Shown piece by piece: positions 20,309 through 28,824 of a DNA stretch of 64,000 nucleotides. Made by a program: the position numbers and the translations under genes. Source of the DNA: Betaproteobacteria bacterium (GTDB taxonomy: Bacteria; Pseudomonadota; Gammaproteobacteria; Burkholderiales; Usitatibacteraceae); assembly GCA_016709665.1 (NCBI GenBank), contig JADJMI010000018.1, positions 1 to 64,000 of the forward strand. The letters run 5' to 3'. Under the pieces are notes generated by a model. The model was not told where the DNA came from and did not search any database. It was given only the letters and a program-made list of their open reading frames with translations. Every line of letters begins with the position of its first letter. Position 1 is the stretch's first letter.

Positions 20309-21982
20309 TCAGTCGGTGACCGCACCCTTGCTCGCCGTACCCACCAGCTTCGCGTATTTGGCGAGCACGCCGCGCGTGTAGCGGGGCGCGGGCTGCTTCC
20401 AGGCGGCGCGGCGCTTCGCGATTTCCGCATCCGGCACGTTCAACTGGATGAGGAGCTGCCTCGCGTCGATGGTGACGGAATCGCCCTCCTGCACGAGCGC
20501 GATGAGGCCGCCTTCGTAGGCTTCCGGCGCGACGTGGCCGACCACCATGCCCCAGGTGCCGCCGGAGAAACGGCCGTCCGTGATGAGGCCGACCGATTCG
20601 CCCAGGCCCTTGCCGATGAGCGCGCCCGTGGGCGAGAGCATCTCGCGCATGCCCGGGCCGCCCTTGGGGCCTTCGTAGCGGATGATGACCACGTCGCCCG
20701 CATGGATGCGGTCGCCCAGGATCGCTTCCATGGCCGCGGGCTCGGAATCGAACACCTTGGCCGGGCCGGTGATCACCGGGTTCTTGAGGCCCGTGATCTT
20801 GGCGACGCACCCCTCGGGGGCGAGGTTGCCCCTGAGGATGGCCAGGTGGCCCTGCTCGTACATCGGGTTCGACCAGGGGCGGATGACGTCCTGGTCCTTG
20901 CGCGGCTCGGCGGGGATGTCCGCGAGCGTCTCGGCGATGGTCTTGCCGGTGATGGTGATGCACTCGCCGTGGAGCACGCCGTGCTCGAGCAGCATCTTCA
21001 TCACCTGCGGCACGCCGCCCGCGCGGTGGAAATCCGTGGCGACGTAGCGGCCGGAGGGTTTCAGGTCGCAGAGCACCGGCACCTTCTTGCGGATGCGCTC
21101 GAAATCGTCGATCGTCCAGTCCACCTGCGCCGCGTGGGTGATGGCGAGGAAGTGCAGCACCGCGTTGGTCGAGCCGCCGACCGCCATGATGACGGCCACG
21201 GCGTTCTCGACGGACTTCTTCGTGACGATGTCGCGCGTCTTGAGGCCCTTCTTCACGGCCTCGACCAGCACGCGGGCGCTCTCCTCGGTGCTCGCGACCT
21301 TCTCGGCGTCCTCGTTGGCCATCGTGGAGGAGTAGGGCAGCGACATGCCCAGCGCCTCGAAGGCCGAGCTCATCGTGTTGGCGGTGTACATGCCGCCGCA
21401 GGCGCCGGTGCCCGGCAGGGCGCAGCGCTCGATGCACTCGAAGTCCTCGCGGCTCATCTTGCCGGCGTTGAGCGAGCCCACGGCCTCGAACACGCTGACG
21501 ATCTGCAGGTCCTCGCCCTTGTGGTGGCCGGGCTTGATGGTGCCGCCGTAGACGAAGATCGCCGGGAGGTTCATGCGGCAAAGGCCGATCATCGCGCCGG
21601 GCATGTTCTTGTCGCAGCCGCCGATGGCGAGCACGCCGTCCATGAACTGGCTCTGCACGGCGGTCTCGATGGAATCGGCGATCACCTCGCGCGAGACGAG
21701 GGAGTACTTCATGCCCTCGGTGCCCATGGAGATGCCGTCCGTCACGGTGATCGTGCCGAACATCTGCGGCATGCCGCCCGCGGCGCGGATGGCGGCGTCG
21801 GCCGCGTCGGCGAGGGGCTGCAGGCCCGCGTTGCAGGGGTTGAGCGTCGAGTGGCCGTTGGCGAGGCCGATGAAGGGCTTCTTGAAGTCCTCGTCGCCGT
21901 AGCCGATGGCGCGCAGCATCGAGCGGTTGGGGGAGCGCGAATCGCCCTCGGTGATGGTGGTGGAGCGGAATTTTTCGGTCAT
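20309..21982 (-). CDS. ilvD: Dihydroxy-acid dehydratase
   Basis: The protein has 557 residues, normal for the short IlvD class. It dehydrates 2,3-dihydroxy-3-methylbutanoate and -methylpentanoate to the 2-oxo acids in valine and isoleucine synthesis, in the cytoplasm, using an iron-sulphur cluster. Cluster cysteines are visible in GGCDKNMPGAM and GTGACGGMYTANTM. The C-terminal signature GPKGGPGMREMLSPT and SVGLITDGRFSGGTWG are intact. The start MTEKFRSTTITEG has GAGAAG upstream. No other branched-chain genes are adjacent. A Bug-type receptor gene lies 23 bases upstream on the same strand. Confidence 0.97.
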   Translation of the reverse strand: MTEKFRSTTITEGDSRSPNRSMLRAIGYGDEDFKKPFIGLANGHSTLNPCNAGLQPLADAADAAIRAAGGMPQMFGTITVTDGISMGTEGMKYSLVSREVIADSIETAVQSQFMDGVLAIGGCDKNMPGAMIGLCRMNLPAIFVYGGTIKPGHHKGEDLQIVSVFEAVGSLNAGKMSREDFECIERCALPGTGACGGMYTANTMSSAFEALGMSLPYSSTMANEDAEKVASTEESARVLVEAVKKGLKTRDIVTKKSVENAVAVIMAVGGSTNAVLHFLAITHAAQVDWTIDDFERIRKKVPVLCDLKPSGRYVATDFHRAGGVPQVMKMLLEHGVLHGECITITGKTIAETLADIPAEPRKDQDVIRPWSNPMYEQGHLAILRGNLAPEGCVAKITGLKNPVITGPAKVFDSEPAAMEAILGDRIHAGDVVIIRYEGPKGGPGMREMLSPTGALIGKGLGESVGLITDGRFSGGTWGMVVGHVAPEAYEGGLIALVQEGDSVTIDARQLLIQLNVPDAEIAKRRAAWKQPAPRYTRGVLAKYAKLVGTASKGAVTD

Positions 21983-22005
21983 GTTCGCTTCTCTCGTTCG
22001 GTGTC

Positions 22006-22971
22006 CTAGTCGACCTTGACGTTGCCGGCCTTCACGACCTTCGCCCACATCCCGGTCTGCTCGCGGATGAACTGCTCCGCCGCCTTCGGGCCCTGCGGCG
22101 CGATCTCGCCGCCCAGCGCGGCCACGCGTTCCTTGATGTCCGGCGAGGCCATCGCCTTCTGCACGGCCTCGGCCAGCTTCGCGATCACCGGCGCGGGCGT
22201 TCCGGCGGGGGCGAAGACGCCGTTCCATTCGTACACCTCGTAGCCGGGCACGCCGGCCTCGGCCATCGTCGGCAGGTCCGGCAGCGCCGCGATGCGCTTG
22301 GCGCCGGTGAGGGCGAGCGGCCGCAGCTTCCCGCCCTTCACGTGCCCCAGGCCCGAGGCCACGTTGGCGAAGAAGACGGGCACCTGGCCGCCCATCACGT
22401 CGTTCATCGCCGGGCCGCCGCCCTTGTAGGGGATGTGCTGCAGGTCGACCCCGGCCTTCTGCTTGAAGAGCTCGCCGGCGAGGTGCTGCGCGGAGCCGTT
22501 GCCGGAGGAGGCGAAGGCCACGCTGCCGGGCTTCGACTTGGCGAGGTCCACGAGGTCCTTCACGGTCTTCGGCGCGAAGGAGGGCGTCACCACGAGCATG
22601 TTCGGGTAGAGCGCGAGCACGCCGATGGGCGTGAACGCCTTGGCCGGGTCGTAGGGCAGCTTCGGGTAAAGGCTCGGGTTCACGGCGTAGTTGGCCGCGT
22701 CGAGCATGAGCGTGTAGCCGTCCGGGGCTGCGCGCGCCACCTCGCCCGCGCCGATCTGGCCGCTCGCGCCCGCCTTGTTCTCGACGACGACCGGCTGGCC
22801 GAGCGCTTCGGCCATCTTCGGCGCGATGAGGCGGGCCATGAGATCCGCGCCGCCGCCGGGCGGGTAGGTGACGATGATCTTGACGGGCTTCGTGGGGAAC
22901 GCCTGGGCGAGGGCGGCCGGGGAAATCGCGAGGGCGAGCGCGCAGCCGAGCGTGGCGAGAAGTCTCTTCAT
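22006..22971 (-). CDS. Tripartite tricarboxylate transporter substrate-binding protein (Bug/TctC family)
   Basis: The protein has 321 residues, the usual length. A signal peptide (MKRLLATLGCALALAISPAALA) is followed by the Bug-family opening FPTKPVKIIVTYPPGGGAD. Conserved segments include VVVENKAGASGQIGA, ARAAPDGYTLML and PHIPYKGGGPAMND-like QHIPYKGGGPAMND. It is a periplasmic receptor for carboxylates or related small acids. No TctA/TctB membrane genes are nearby, which is common because Bug genes are numerous and orphan in Betaproteobacteria. The neighbouring divergent amidohydrolase may share the substrate. The ligand is unknown. Confidence 0.93.
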   Translation of the reverse strand: MKRLLATLGCALALAISPAALAQAFPTKPVKIIVTYPPGGGADLMARLIAPKMAEALGQPVVVENKAGASGQIGAGEVARAAPDGYTLMLDAANYAVNPSLYPKLPYDPAKAFTPIGVLALYPNMLVVTPSFAPKTVKDLVDLAKSKPGSVAFASSGNGSAQHLAGELFKQKAGVDLQHIPYKGGGPAMNDVMGGQVPVFFANVASGLGHVKGGKLRPLALTGAKRIAALPDLPTMAEAGVPGYEVYEWNGVFAPAGTPAPVIAKLAEAVQKAMASPDIKERVAALGGEIAPQGPKAAEQFIREQTGMWAKVVKAGNVKVD

Positions 22972-23053
22972 GGGGGCGGGAAACCGGGAGTGGGAGGAAT
23001 CGGCCGCATTCTCGGACGGCCGGATCGCTAGAATAGCCCTTCGCAGACACCCG

Positions 23054-23854
23054 GTGAAACCCTTGCAAGGCGTCGATACCCACGCTCACGTGTTCTCCGC
23101 CACCGCGCCGCCCGTGGCGGGCGCGCGCTATCGGCCCGCCTACGCCGCCACGCTCGAGGACTGGCGTTCGCGCTGGGCGGCGGCCGGCATCACGCACGGG
23201 GTGGTCGTGCAGGTGAGCTTCTACGGCACGGACAACACGGAGGTGCTGGCCGCTGTCGCGAGCGATCCTTCGCGGCTGCGGGGCGTCGCCATCGTCGAGC
23301 CGTCCATCGACGATCGCGAGCTCGCGCGGCTGGACGGCGGCGGCATCCGCGCCATCCGGCTGAACCTCAAGTCGGTGGCGGACTACGCGATCTATGGCGC
23401 GGGGGCATGGAAGGCGCTCTACCGCTGCATCCACGCGCGCGGCTGGCATGTCGAGGTGTACGTGGATGTCGGGCGCCTGCCGGAGATCGCGCCGGCCTTC
23501 GCCGATACGCCCGTGGGCGTGGTGTTCGACCACTTCGGCAACCCGGGGGCGACGCCGGAGGCGGTGGATCGCACCTTCGCGTCGGTGGCGGCGCTCGCGA
23601 AGGAGCGCGAGGTGTTCGCGAAGCTCTCGGCGCCCTATCGGCTGGGCGGGGCCAACCCGGCCGGCCTCGCCGCGCGCTGGCTCGAGGCCGTCGGGCCGCG
23701 CAACCTGCTGTGGGGCAGCGACTGGCCGTGGACGAACTTCGAGACGGTGCAGGATTACGGGCGCCTGCGGGCCATGCTGGACGACTGGGCGCCCGCGACG
23801 CTTCGCCCCGCGATCCTCTGGGATAATGCGGCCCGCCTCTACGGTTTCGACTGA
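23054..23854 (+). CDS. Amidohydrolase family protein (2-pyrone-4,6-dicarboxylate lactonase-like)
   Basis: The protein is about 266 residues long, with GTG at 23054 as the likely start (VKPLQGVDTHAHVF). It is a TIM-barrel metal hydrolase with the strand-one HxH motif (DTHAHVF). A GVVVQVSFYGTDN strand, VFDHFGNP and the late LLWGSDWPWTNF motif with its aspartate are also present. The layout matches the PDC-lactonase/amidohydrolase-2 group, which opens lactones or decarboxylates aromatic-derived acids. No strong ribosome binding site is visible, so the start is uncertain. It is divergent from the Bug receptor, a pairing often seen for dicarboxylate uptake and use, but the substrate is inferred only. 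The lgt gene follows after nine bases. Confidence 0.85.
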   Translation: MKPLQGVDTHAHVFSATAPPVAGARYRPAYAATLEDWRSRWAAAGITHGVVVQVSFYGTDNTEVLAAVASDPSRLRGVAIVEPSIDDRELARLDGGGIRAIRLNLKSVADYAIYGAGAWKALYRCIHARGWHVEVYVDVGRLPEIAPAFADTPVGVVFDHFGNPGATPEAVDRTFASVAALAKEREVFAKLSAPYRLGGANPAGLAARWLEAVGPRNLLWGSDWPWTNFETVQDYGRLRAMLDDWAPATLRPAILWDNAARLYGFD

Positions 23855-23863
23855 AAGCTCCCC

Positions 23864-24646
23864 TTGCTCACCCATCCGCAGTTCGATCCCGTCCTCTTCA
23901 GCCTGGGGCCCGTCGCCGTGCGCTGGTACGGGCTCATGTACGTGCTCGCGTTCGTGGCGTTCGTGGTGCTGGGCAAGTACCGCGCGCGCAAGGGGCCGGC
24001 GTACGGCGTGACGGAGGAGGGCGTGGACGACATGCTGCTCTACGGCGTGCTGGGCGTGATCCTGGGCGGGCGGCTGGGGTACATCCTCTTCTACAAGCCG
24101 GAGTACTACCTCGCGCACCCGCTGGAGGTGATCCAGATCTGGACGGGTGGGATGAGCTTCCACGGCGGGTTCCTGGGCGTGCTCTTCGCGATCTGGATCT
24201 TCTGCCGGCGCCGCAAGCTCGCGTGGCTCTCGACGATGGATTTCATCGCGCCGCTCGTGCCCGTCGGCCTGGGCGCCGGCCGCATGGGCAACTTCATCAA
24301 CGGCGAGCTGCCCGGGCGCGTGACCGACGTGCCCTGGGGCATGTGGTACCCGCAGATCGACCGCGTGGCGACGCTGCGCCATCCCTCGCAGCTCTACCAG
24401 TTCGCGATGGAGGGCCTCGTGCTCTTCGCGCTGCTGTGGGTGTTCTCCGCGAAGCCGCGTCCCGCGGGCGCGGTGTCGGGCCTCTTCCTCATCGGCTACG
24501 GCGCGGGGCGCTTCATCACCGAATTCGGCCGCCAGCCCGACGATTTCCTCGGCTTCCTCGCCCTGGGCCTTTCCATGGGCCAATGGCTCTCCCTGCCCAT
24601 GGTCGCCGCCGGCATCGCCATGATGGCCTGGTCCTACCGCCGTTGA
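23864..24646 (+). CDS. lgt: Prolipoprotein diacylglyceryl transferase
   Basis: The protein has 260 residues and begins at TTG (MLTHPQFDPVLFSLGPVAVRWYG). It transfers diacylglyceryl from phosphatidylglycerol to the lipobox cysteine of prolipoproteins in the inner membrane. About seven membrane segments are seen. The family motifs are FHGGFLG, the signature GAGRMGNFINGELPGR, and the HPSQLYQ segment. The length is normal and the frame is intact. It is close behind the amidohydrolase and is followed by repeat arrays and a putative lipoprotein amidase. Confidence 0.95.
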   Translation: MLTHPQFDPVLFSLGPVAVRWYGLMYVLAFVAFVVLGKYRARKGPAYGVTEEGVDDMLLYGVLGVILGGRLGYILFYKPEYYLAHPLEVIQIWTGGMSFHGGFLGVLFAIWIFCRRRKLAWLSTMDFIAPLVPVGLGAGRMGNFINGELPGRVTDVPWGMWYPQIDRVATLRHPSQLYQFAMEGLVLFALLWVFSAKPRPAGAVSGLFLIGYGAGRFITEFGRQPDDFLGFLALGLSMGQWLSLPMVAAGIAMMAWSYRR

Positions 24647-24650
24647 AGCT

Positions 24651-24698
24651 GGGGACAGGTGAAAAAGGGGACGGGTGTAAATGGGGACAGGTGAAGGA
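24651..24698. repeat. Three tandem 16-nt GGGGAC repeats merging into a palindrome array
   Basis: Units start at 24651, 24667 and 24683, all 16 nt apart (GGGGACAGGTGAAAAA and variants). The third unit runs directly into the first palindrome unit at 24692, so the two repeat families share bases here. Confidence 0.85.
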
Positions 24699-24768
24699 GT
24701 GCGTCCCCTTCAGCCCTTCCGAAGGGGTGCGTCCCCTTCAGCGCTCCTGAAGGTGTGCGTCCCCTTCA
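24692..24768. repeat. Three-unit palindrome array, 28-nt period, reaching into the next coding start
   Basis: Units start at 24692, 24720 and 24748, all in GCGTCCCC orientation. The last unit contains the probable start region of the following amidase gene. This is the last copy of the family in the window. Confidence 0.87.
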
Positions 24769-25359
24769 TCGGGGTGATGCTGGCGGGCTGTGCCGCGATG
24801 CCACTCAAAGACGTCGAGGCGCGCGTGGTGCCGGCGAGCGCCTGGGGCAGCATCCCCGCCGAGCCCGGGCGTCTCAAGCCGCACGCCGTCGAGCGCATCA
24901 CCCTTCACCATGGCGGCGTGCCCTACCGCAAGGACCGCGTCACGGCCGAATACCTGCAAAGCCTGCAGGCCTGGTCGCGCCGCGAAAAGGGCTGGGCGGA
25001 CGTGCCCTACCACTACGTCATCGACCCGGCGGGCGTCATCCACGAAGGGCGGCCCATCGGCCTACGCGGGCGACACCAACACCGACTACGACCCCACGGG
25101 CCACGCGCTCGTCGTGGTGCTGGGCAACTTCGAGGAGGAAGTGCCGACCGCCGCGCAGCTCGAGGCGGCCGTGGACGCGATGGCGATGATCGCCGCGCGG
25201 CACGGCGTCCCGCCGGAAAGGATCGCGGGCCACAAGGACCACTCGGGCCAGACGGTGTGTCCGGGGCGCAATCTCGCGCGGTTCCTCGAGAACGGCTGGT
25301 TCCGGGCGCGGGTGGAAGCGCGCGCCGGGCCCCTCACATCCCGTCACAAGCCGCCCTGA
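24753..25359 (+). pseudogene. Peptidoglycan-recognition/N-acetylmuramoyl-L-alanine amidase-like lipoprotein, frameshifted
   Basis: The first frame reads VCVPFIGVMLAGCAAMP. The LAGC lipobox suggests a lipoprotein, but the hydrophobic stretch is encoded by the preceding repeat unit. The start (GTG 24753, CTG 24747 or ATG 24777) is uncertain. The Amidase_2/PGRP domain shows ITLHHGGVPY (zinc ligand), WADVPYHYVIDPAGVIHEGRPI and, in a second frame, AYAGDTNTDYDPTGHALVVVLG. GHKDHSGQTVCPG completes the metal site. The frame changes at about 25058, where one extra base restores continuity if removed. The family cleaves the bond between muramic acid and L-alanine in the periplasm. Whether the break is real or a sequencing error is open. 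Confidence 0.72.
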
Positions 25360-25382
25360 TCCCGCTGGTATCCTTGCCGCCC

Positions 25383-25925
25383 ATGAACGCTCCCGGACCG
25401 CCTTCGGGACCGATACGGCCCCGCGTCGAGGAACTGTTTCCCGCGCTCTACGACGAGCTGCGGCGGCTGGCCCGCGGGCGCCTGGCGGGCGGGGGGAGGC
25501 CGACGCTGCTCGACACCCGGTCGCTGGTGCACGAGGCCTACATGCGCATGCAGAAGGGCGGGGGCGTCGCGGTGAACGACCGCGAGCACTTCCTCGCCTA
25601 CGCGGCGAGCACCATGCGCTCCGTGGTCATCGATTTCGTCCGTCGCCGCGATGCCGACCGCCGCGGCGGCGACGCGGAGCACGTCACCCTGCAGACGGAC
25701 GCGGCGGCGGACCTGGGCGCCGCGGACGAGGAGATCCTCGCGGTCCACCAGGCGCTCGAGAAGCTGGCCGATGTCGACGCGCGGCTGGTGCGCGTGGTCG
25801 AGATGCGCTATTTCGCGGGACTCTCCGATATCGAGATCGCCCAGGCGCTCCAGGTGACGGACCGAACGGTGCGCCGCGATTGGGAGCGCGCCAGGCTGCT
25901 GCTCGCGCAGATGCTCGGGCGCTAG
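25383..25925 (+). CDS. ECF-type RNA polymerase sigma factor (TIGR02999-like)
   Basis: The protein has 180 residues. Region 2 shows LFPALYDELRRLARGRL and the YAASTMRSVVIDFVRRRDADRRGG segment typical of the TIGR02999 group. Region 4 has VVEMRYFAGLSDIEIAQALQVTDRTVRRDWERARLLL, a clear helix-turn-helix for the -35 element. No anti-sigma gene is adjacent. Instead a Ser/Thr kinase follows after 86 bases, a pairing known for ECF groups whose activity is controlled by phosphorylation. The regulon is unknown; the propeller genes downstream are candidates by position only. Confidence 0.92.
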   Translation: MNAPGPPSGPIRPRVEELFPALYDELRRLARGRLAGGGRPTLLDTRSLVHEAYMRMQKGGGVAVNDREHFLAYAASTMRSVVIDFVRRRDADRRGGDAEHVTLQTDAAADLGAADEEILAVHQALEKLADVDARLVRVVEMRYFAGLSDIEIAQALQVTDRTVRRDWERARLLLAQMLGR

Positions 25926-26011
25926 CGTCCGGGCTTGTCCGGACCCTGGCCCGGAGCGCGTGGAACCCCCAAGGAGAAAGCGCCCCGCTCCCCGCGCGGC
26001 CCGAGGACACC

Positions 26012-28699
26012 GTGCATCCCCCCGACCCGCCCGACAGCCACCGCCTGAAGCAACTGGCCGTTCTCCTCGACGAGGCGCTCGCGCTCGCGCCCGAGGCGCG
26101 CGGGACCTGGCTCGCCTCGCTCCCGGACACCCAGGCGCCGCTTCTCGCCGACCTGCGGGCCCTGCTCGCGCGCGCGGAGGTCGCCACGGATACCTTCATG
26201 GGCCGGCCGGTGAGCCTCGAGGCGCTCGGTGTCGCGCCGCCGGGCTCCGACGCGCCTTCGGGACTCGTGGGCACCTACCGCCTCGTGCGCGAACTGGGCG
26301 AGGGGGGCATGGCGACCGTCTGGCTCGCCGAGCGCGCCGACGGGACGCTGCAGCGGCAGGTAGCGCTCAAGCTGCCGCGCATGGGCTGGGCGCGGGGTCT
26401 CGCCGAACGCATGGCGCGCGAGCGGGACATCCTCGCCGGGCTCGAGCACCCGCACATCGCGCGGCTGTACGACGCCGGCGTGACGGACGAGGGCCGGCCG
26501 TATCTCGCGATGGAGTTCGTGGACGGCCAGCCGATCGACCGGTACTGCGCTTTGCGCCACGCGGACCTGGCGACGAGGCTCGCGCTCTTCCTGCAGGTGT
26601 GCGAGGCGGTGTCGCACGCGCACGCGAGGCTGGTGGTGCACCGGGACCTCAAGCCCTCGAACATCCTCGTGACCCACGCCGGCTCGGTGCGCCTGCTCGA
26701 TTTCGGCGTGGCGAAACTGCTGGAGGGCGAGGGCCGCGTCGACACCGGGCTCACGCAGTTCCACGGCCGCGCCTTCACGCCCGACTACGCCTCGCCCGAG
26801 CAGGTCCGCGGCGAGGCCCTGGGCACCGCGAGCGACGTGTACTCGCTCGGCGTGGTGCTCTACGAGCTGCTCGCGAGCGAGCGGCCCTATCGCGTCGCGC
26901 GCGACACGCCGGCGGCTCTCGAGGAAGCGGTGCTCGACGCGGAAGTGCCGCCGGCCAGCTCGCGGGTCTCCGACCGGCGGCTCGCGCGGGCGCTGCGCGG
27001 CGATCTCGACACCATCCTCGCGAAGGCGCTGCGCAAGCGCCCGGCGGCGCGCTACGCGAGCGTCGACGCCTTCGCGCAGGACGTGCGCCGCCATCTCGAG
27101 GGTGAGCCCGTGCTCGCCCGGCCGCCGAGCTTCCGCTACCGCGCGACGAAGTTCATGCGCCGCCATCGCTGGCCCGTGGCGGCGTTGGCCTCCATCGTGC
27201 TCGCGCTCGGCGCAGGCGTCGCGGTGGCGCTCAACGAGGCGCACGAGGCCGATCGCCAGCGCCGGCTCGTCCTCGAACGCACGACCCAGGCGGAGGCGGC
27301 GCTGGAGTTCGCGAGCTCGGTCATCACCGAGGGCATCCGCGGCGGCGAGCGGCTCACGCGCGAGGAGCTTCTCGAGCGGGCGACGCAGCTGGCGGCGGCG
27401 GCCGGCGGGAGCGCGGCGGAACGCCTCACCGCGGCGGACACCGTGAGCAGCTGGAACATGTCGGTCGGTCGCCATCGCGTCGCGGAGGCGCTGCTCTCGC
27501 GGACCCTCGCGGAGACCTCGCGCGAAGAGGCGCCTTTCCTGCACCGGATACTGACCTGCCGGCTGGGCTCGGCGCGCGCGAGCCTGGGTCGCCTGGACGA
27601 GGGCATCGCCGTGCTGACGGGCGTGATCGACGAGCCGCGCGTCCCGGCGGAAGTGGCCGCCTATTGCCTGCAGCGGCGCGCGCTCGTGGCCCGCTATTCC
27701 GGCGATGCCGCGTCGGCGCTGCGGTTCGCGCTCCGGGCGCGCCAGCAGCACGAGGCCTCGGAGCGCTTCACGCCGGTCGCGCGGGCGCTGCTGGAAGGCG
27801 AGCTCGGCTACGCGTATTCGATGGCGGGCCAGCCGGCCGAGGCGGACCGCCACTACGGCGAAGCGAGCCGGGTCTTCGGCGCCTCGGGCCGCGACCACAG
27901 CGTGCAGGCCCTCACCGTGTACAACAACTGGGGCATCGCGCTCCTCAGCATGGGCAATCCGCGCGAGGCGCTCGTGCAGCTCGAGCGCGCGCTCGCGGTC
28001 TCGAAACGCTACGCCGTCGAAGGCGACGCGCCCGGCTACCTCATCTCCAACCAGGCCATCGCCTTCCTGATGCTCGCGCGCATCGACGAGGCGGAGGCGA
28101 ACTTCCGGCGCCTGCTGCCGGTCGCGCGCGCCGCGGGCGACGTGAACTTCGAGGTCGCCGCCCATTCCGGTCTCGCGGAGGTCGAGCTCGTCCGGGGACG
28201 CCTCGACGCGGCCGGCGCGGTGCTCGACGAGGGCGAGCGTCTCGTCGCCGAGCGGAAGCTGCATCCCGGCACCGCGCCCGTGCGGCGCCTCCTCACCGCG
28301 AGGATCGCGTACCTGATCGAGCGCGGCCGCCTGGACGAGGCGGGGCGGCTCGTGGACGAGGTGCTCGCCGAGTTCGAGCGCGCGCAACTGAAGGTCGGCG
28401 CGCTCAGCATCTCGCTGCGCCAGCGCAGCGTGATCCACGCGCGGCAGGGCCGGCTGGCCGAGGCGCTGGCGGACGCGGAGCGCTCGCTCGTCGTCGCGCG
28501 CGACACGCAGGGGGCGAAGCCGCACTCGTTCTTCGCGGGCGCGGCGTGGCTCGCGATCGCGCGCCTGAAGGAACGCGGGGACAACGGCCCCGAAGCGGCG
28601 GCGGCGGCGCGGGAGGCGCTCGTGAACCTCGAGGCGACCGCGGGCGGGACGCATCCGCTCACGAAGGAAGCGAAACGGCGGGTTGGCGCGGCGCGCTGA
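26012..28699 (+). CDS. Transmembrane Ser/Thr protein kinase with C-terminal TPR-like repeats
   Basis: The protein has 895 residues from GTG 26012, which has GAGGA four bases upstream. The kinase domain spans about residues 90-365: ELGEGGMATVWLAE loop, VALKLP lysine (about K120), VVHRDLKPSNIL (about 210), DFGVAK (about 230) and YASPEQVRGE. One membrane segment (WPVAALASIVLALGAGVAVAL) lies near residues 387-408. The remaining 480 or so residues are helical TPR-like repeats (LGYAYSMAGQPAEADRHYG, WGIALLSMGNPREALVQLERAL) on the far side of the membrane, probably sensing or scaffolding. All catalytic residues are present. It is next to an ECF sigma factor and likely regulates it, which is inference from known pairs. 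Confidence 0.92.
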   Translation: MHPPDPPDSHRLKQLAVLLDEALALAPEARGTWLASLPDTQAPLLADLRALLARAEVATDTFMGRPVSLEALGVAPPGSDAPSGLVGTYRLVRELGEGGMATVWLAERADGTLQRQVALKLPRMGWARGLAERMARERDILAGLEHPHIARLYDAGVTDEGRPYLAMEFVDGQPIDRYCALRHADLATRLALFLQVCEAVSHAHARLVVHRDLKPSNILVTHAGSVRLLDFGVAKLLEGEGRVDTGLTQFHGRAFTPDYASPEQVRGEALGTASDVYSLGVVLYELLASERPYRVARDTPAALEEAVLDAEVPPASSRVSDRRLARALRGDLDTILAKALRKRPAARYASVDAFAQDVRRHLEGEPVLARPPSFRYRATKFMRRHRWPVAALASIVLALGAGVAVALNEAHEADRQRRLVLERTTQAEAALEFASSVITEGIRGGERLTREELLERATQLAAAAGGSAAERLTAADTVSSWNMSVGRHRVAEALLSRTLAETSREEAPFLHRILTCRLGSARASLGRLDEGIAVLTGVIDEPRVPAEVAAYCLQRRALVARYSGDAASALRFALRARQQHEASERFTPVARALLEGELGYAYSMAGQPAEADRHYGEASRVFGASGRDHSVQALTVYNNWGIALLSMGNPREALVQLERALAVSKRYAVEGDAPGYLISNQAIAFLMLARIDEAEANFRRLLPVARAAGDVNFEVAAHSGLAEVELVRGRLDAAGAVLDEGERLVAERKLHPGTAPVRRLLTARIAYLIERGRLDEAGRLVDEVLAEFERAQLKVGALSISLRQRSVIHARQGRLAEALADAERSLVVARDTQGAKPHSFFAGAAWLAIARLKERGDNGPEAAAAAREALVNLEATAGGTHPLTKEAKRRVGAAR

Positions 28700-28824
28700 G
28701 CCCGTGCCGTCCTGTCGCCGTCCGGCGACGACGGGGAGTTGCTGAAAAAGTCGTGTCCGCAATCGGCGGGGACCTGCGTGGAACCGGGTAGGAGCGTCCC
28801 GTTCCGCTCAGACAAGGACCCGCG

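Noticed and set aside
2763..24768. Regular repeat arrays resembling CRISPR
   Set aside because: The intervals between units are only 7 nt and partly identical, units switch orientation, and no cas genes are present.
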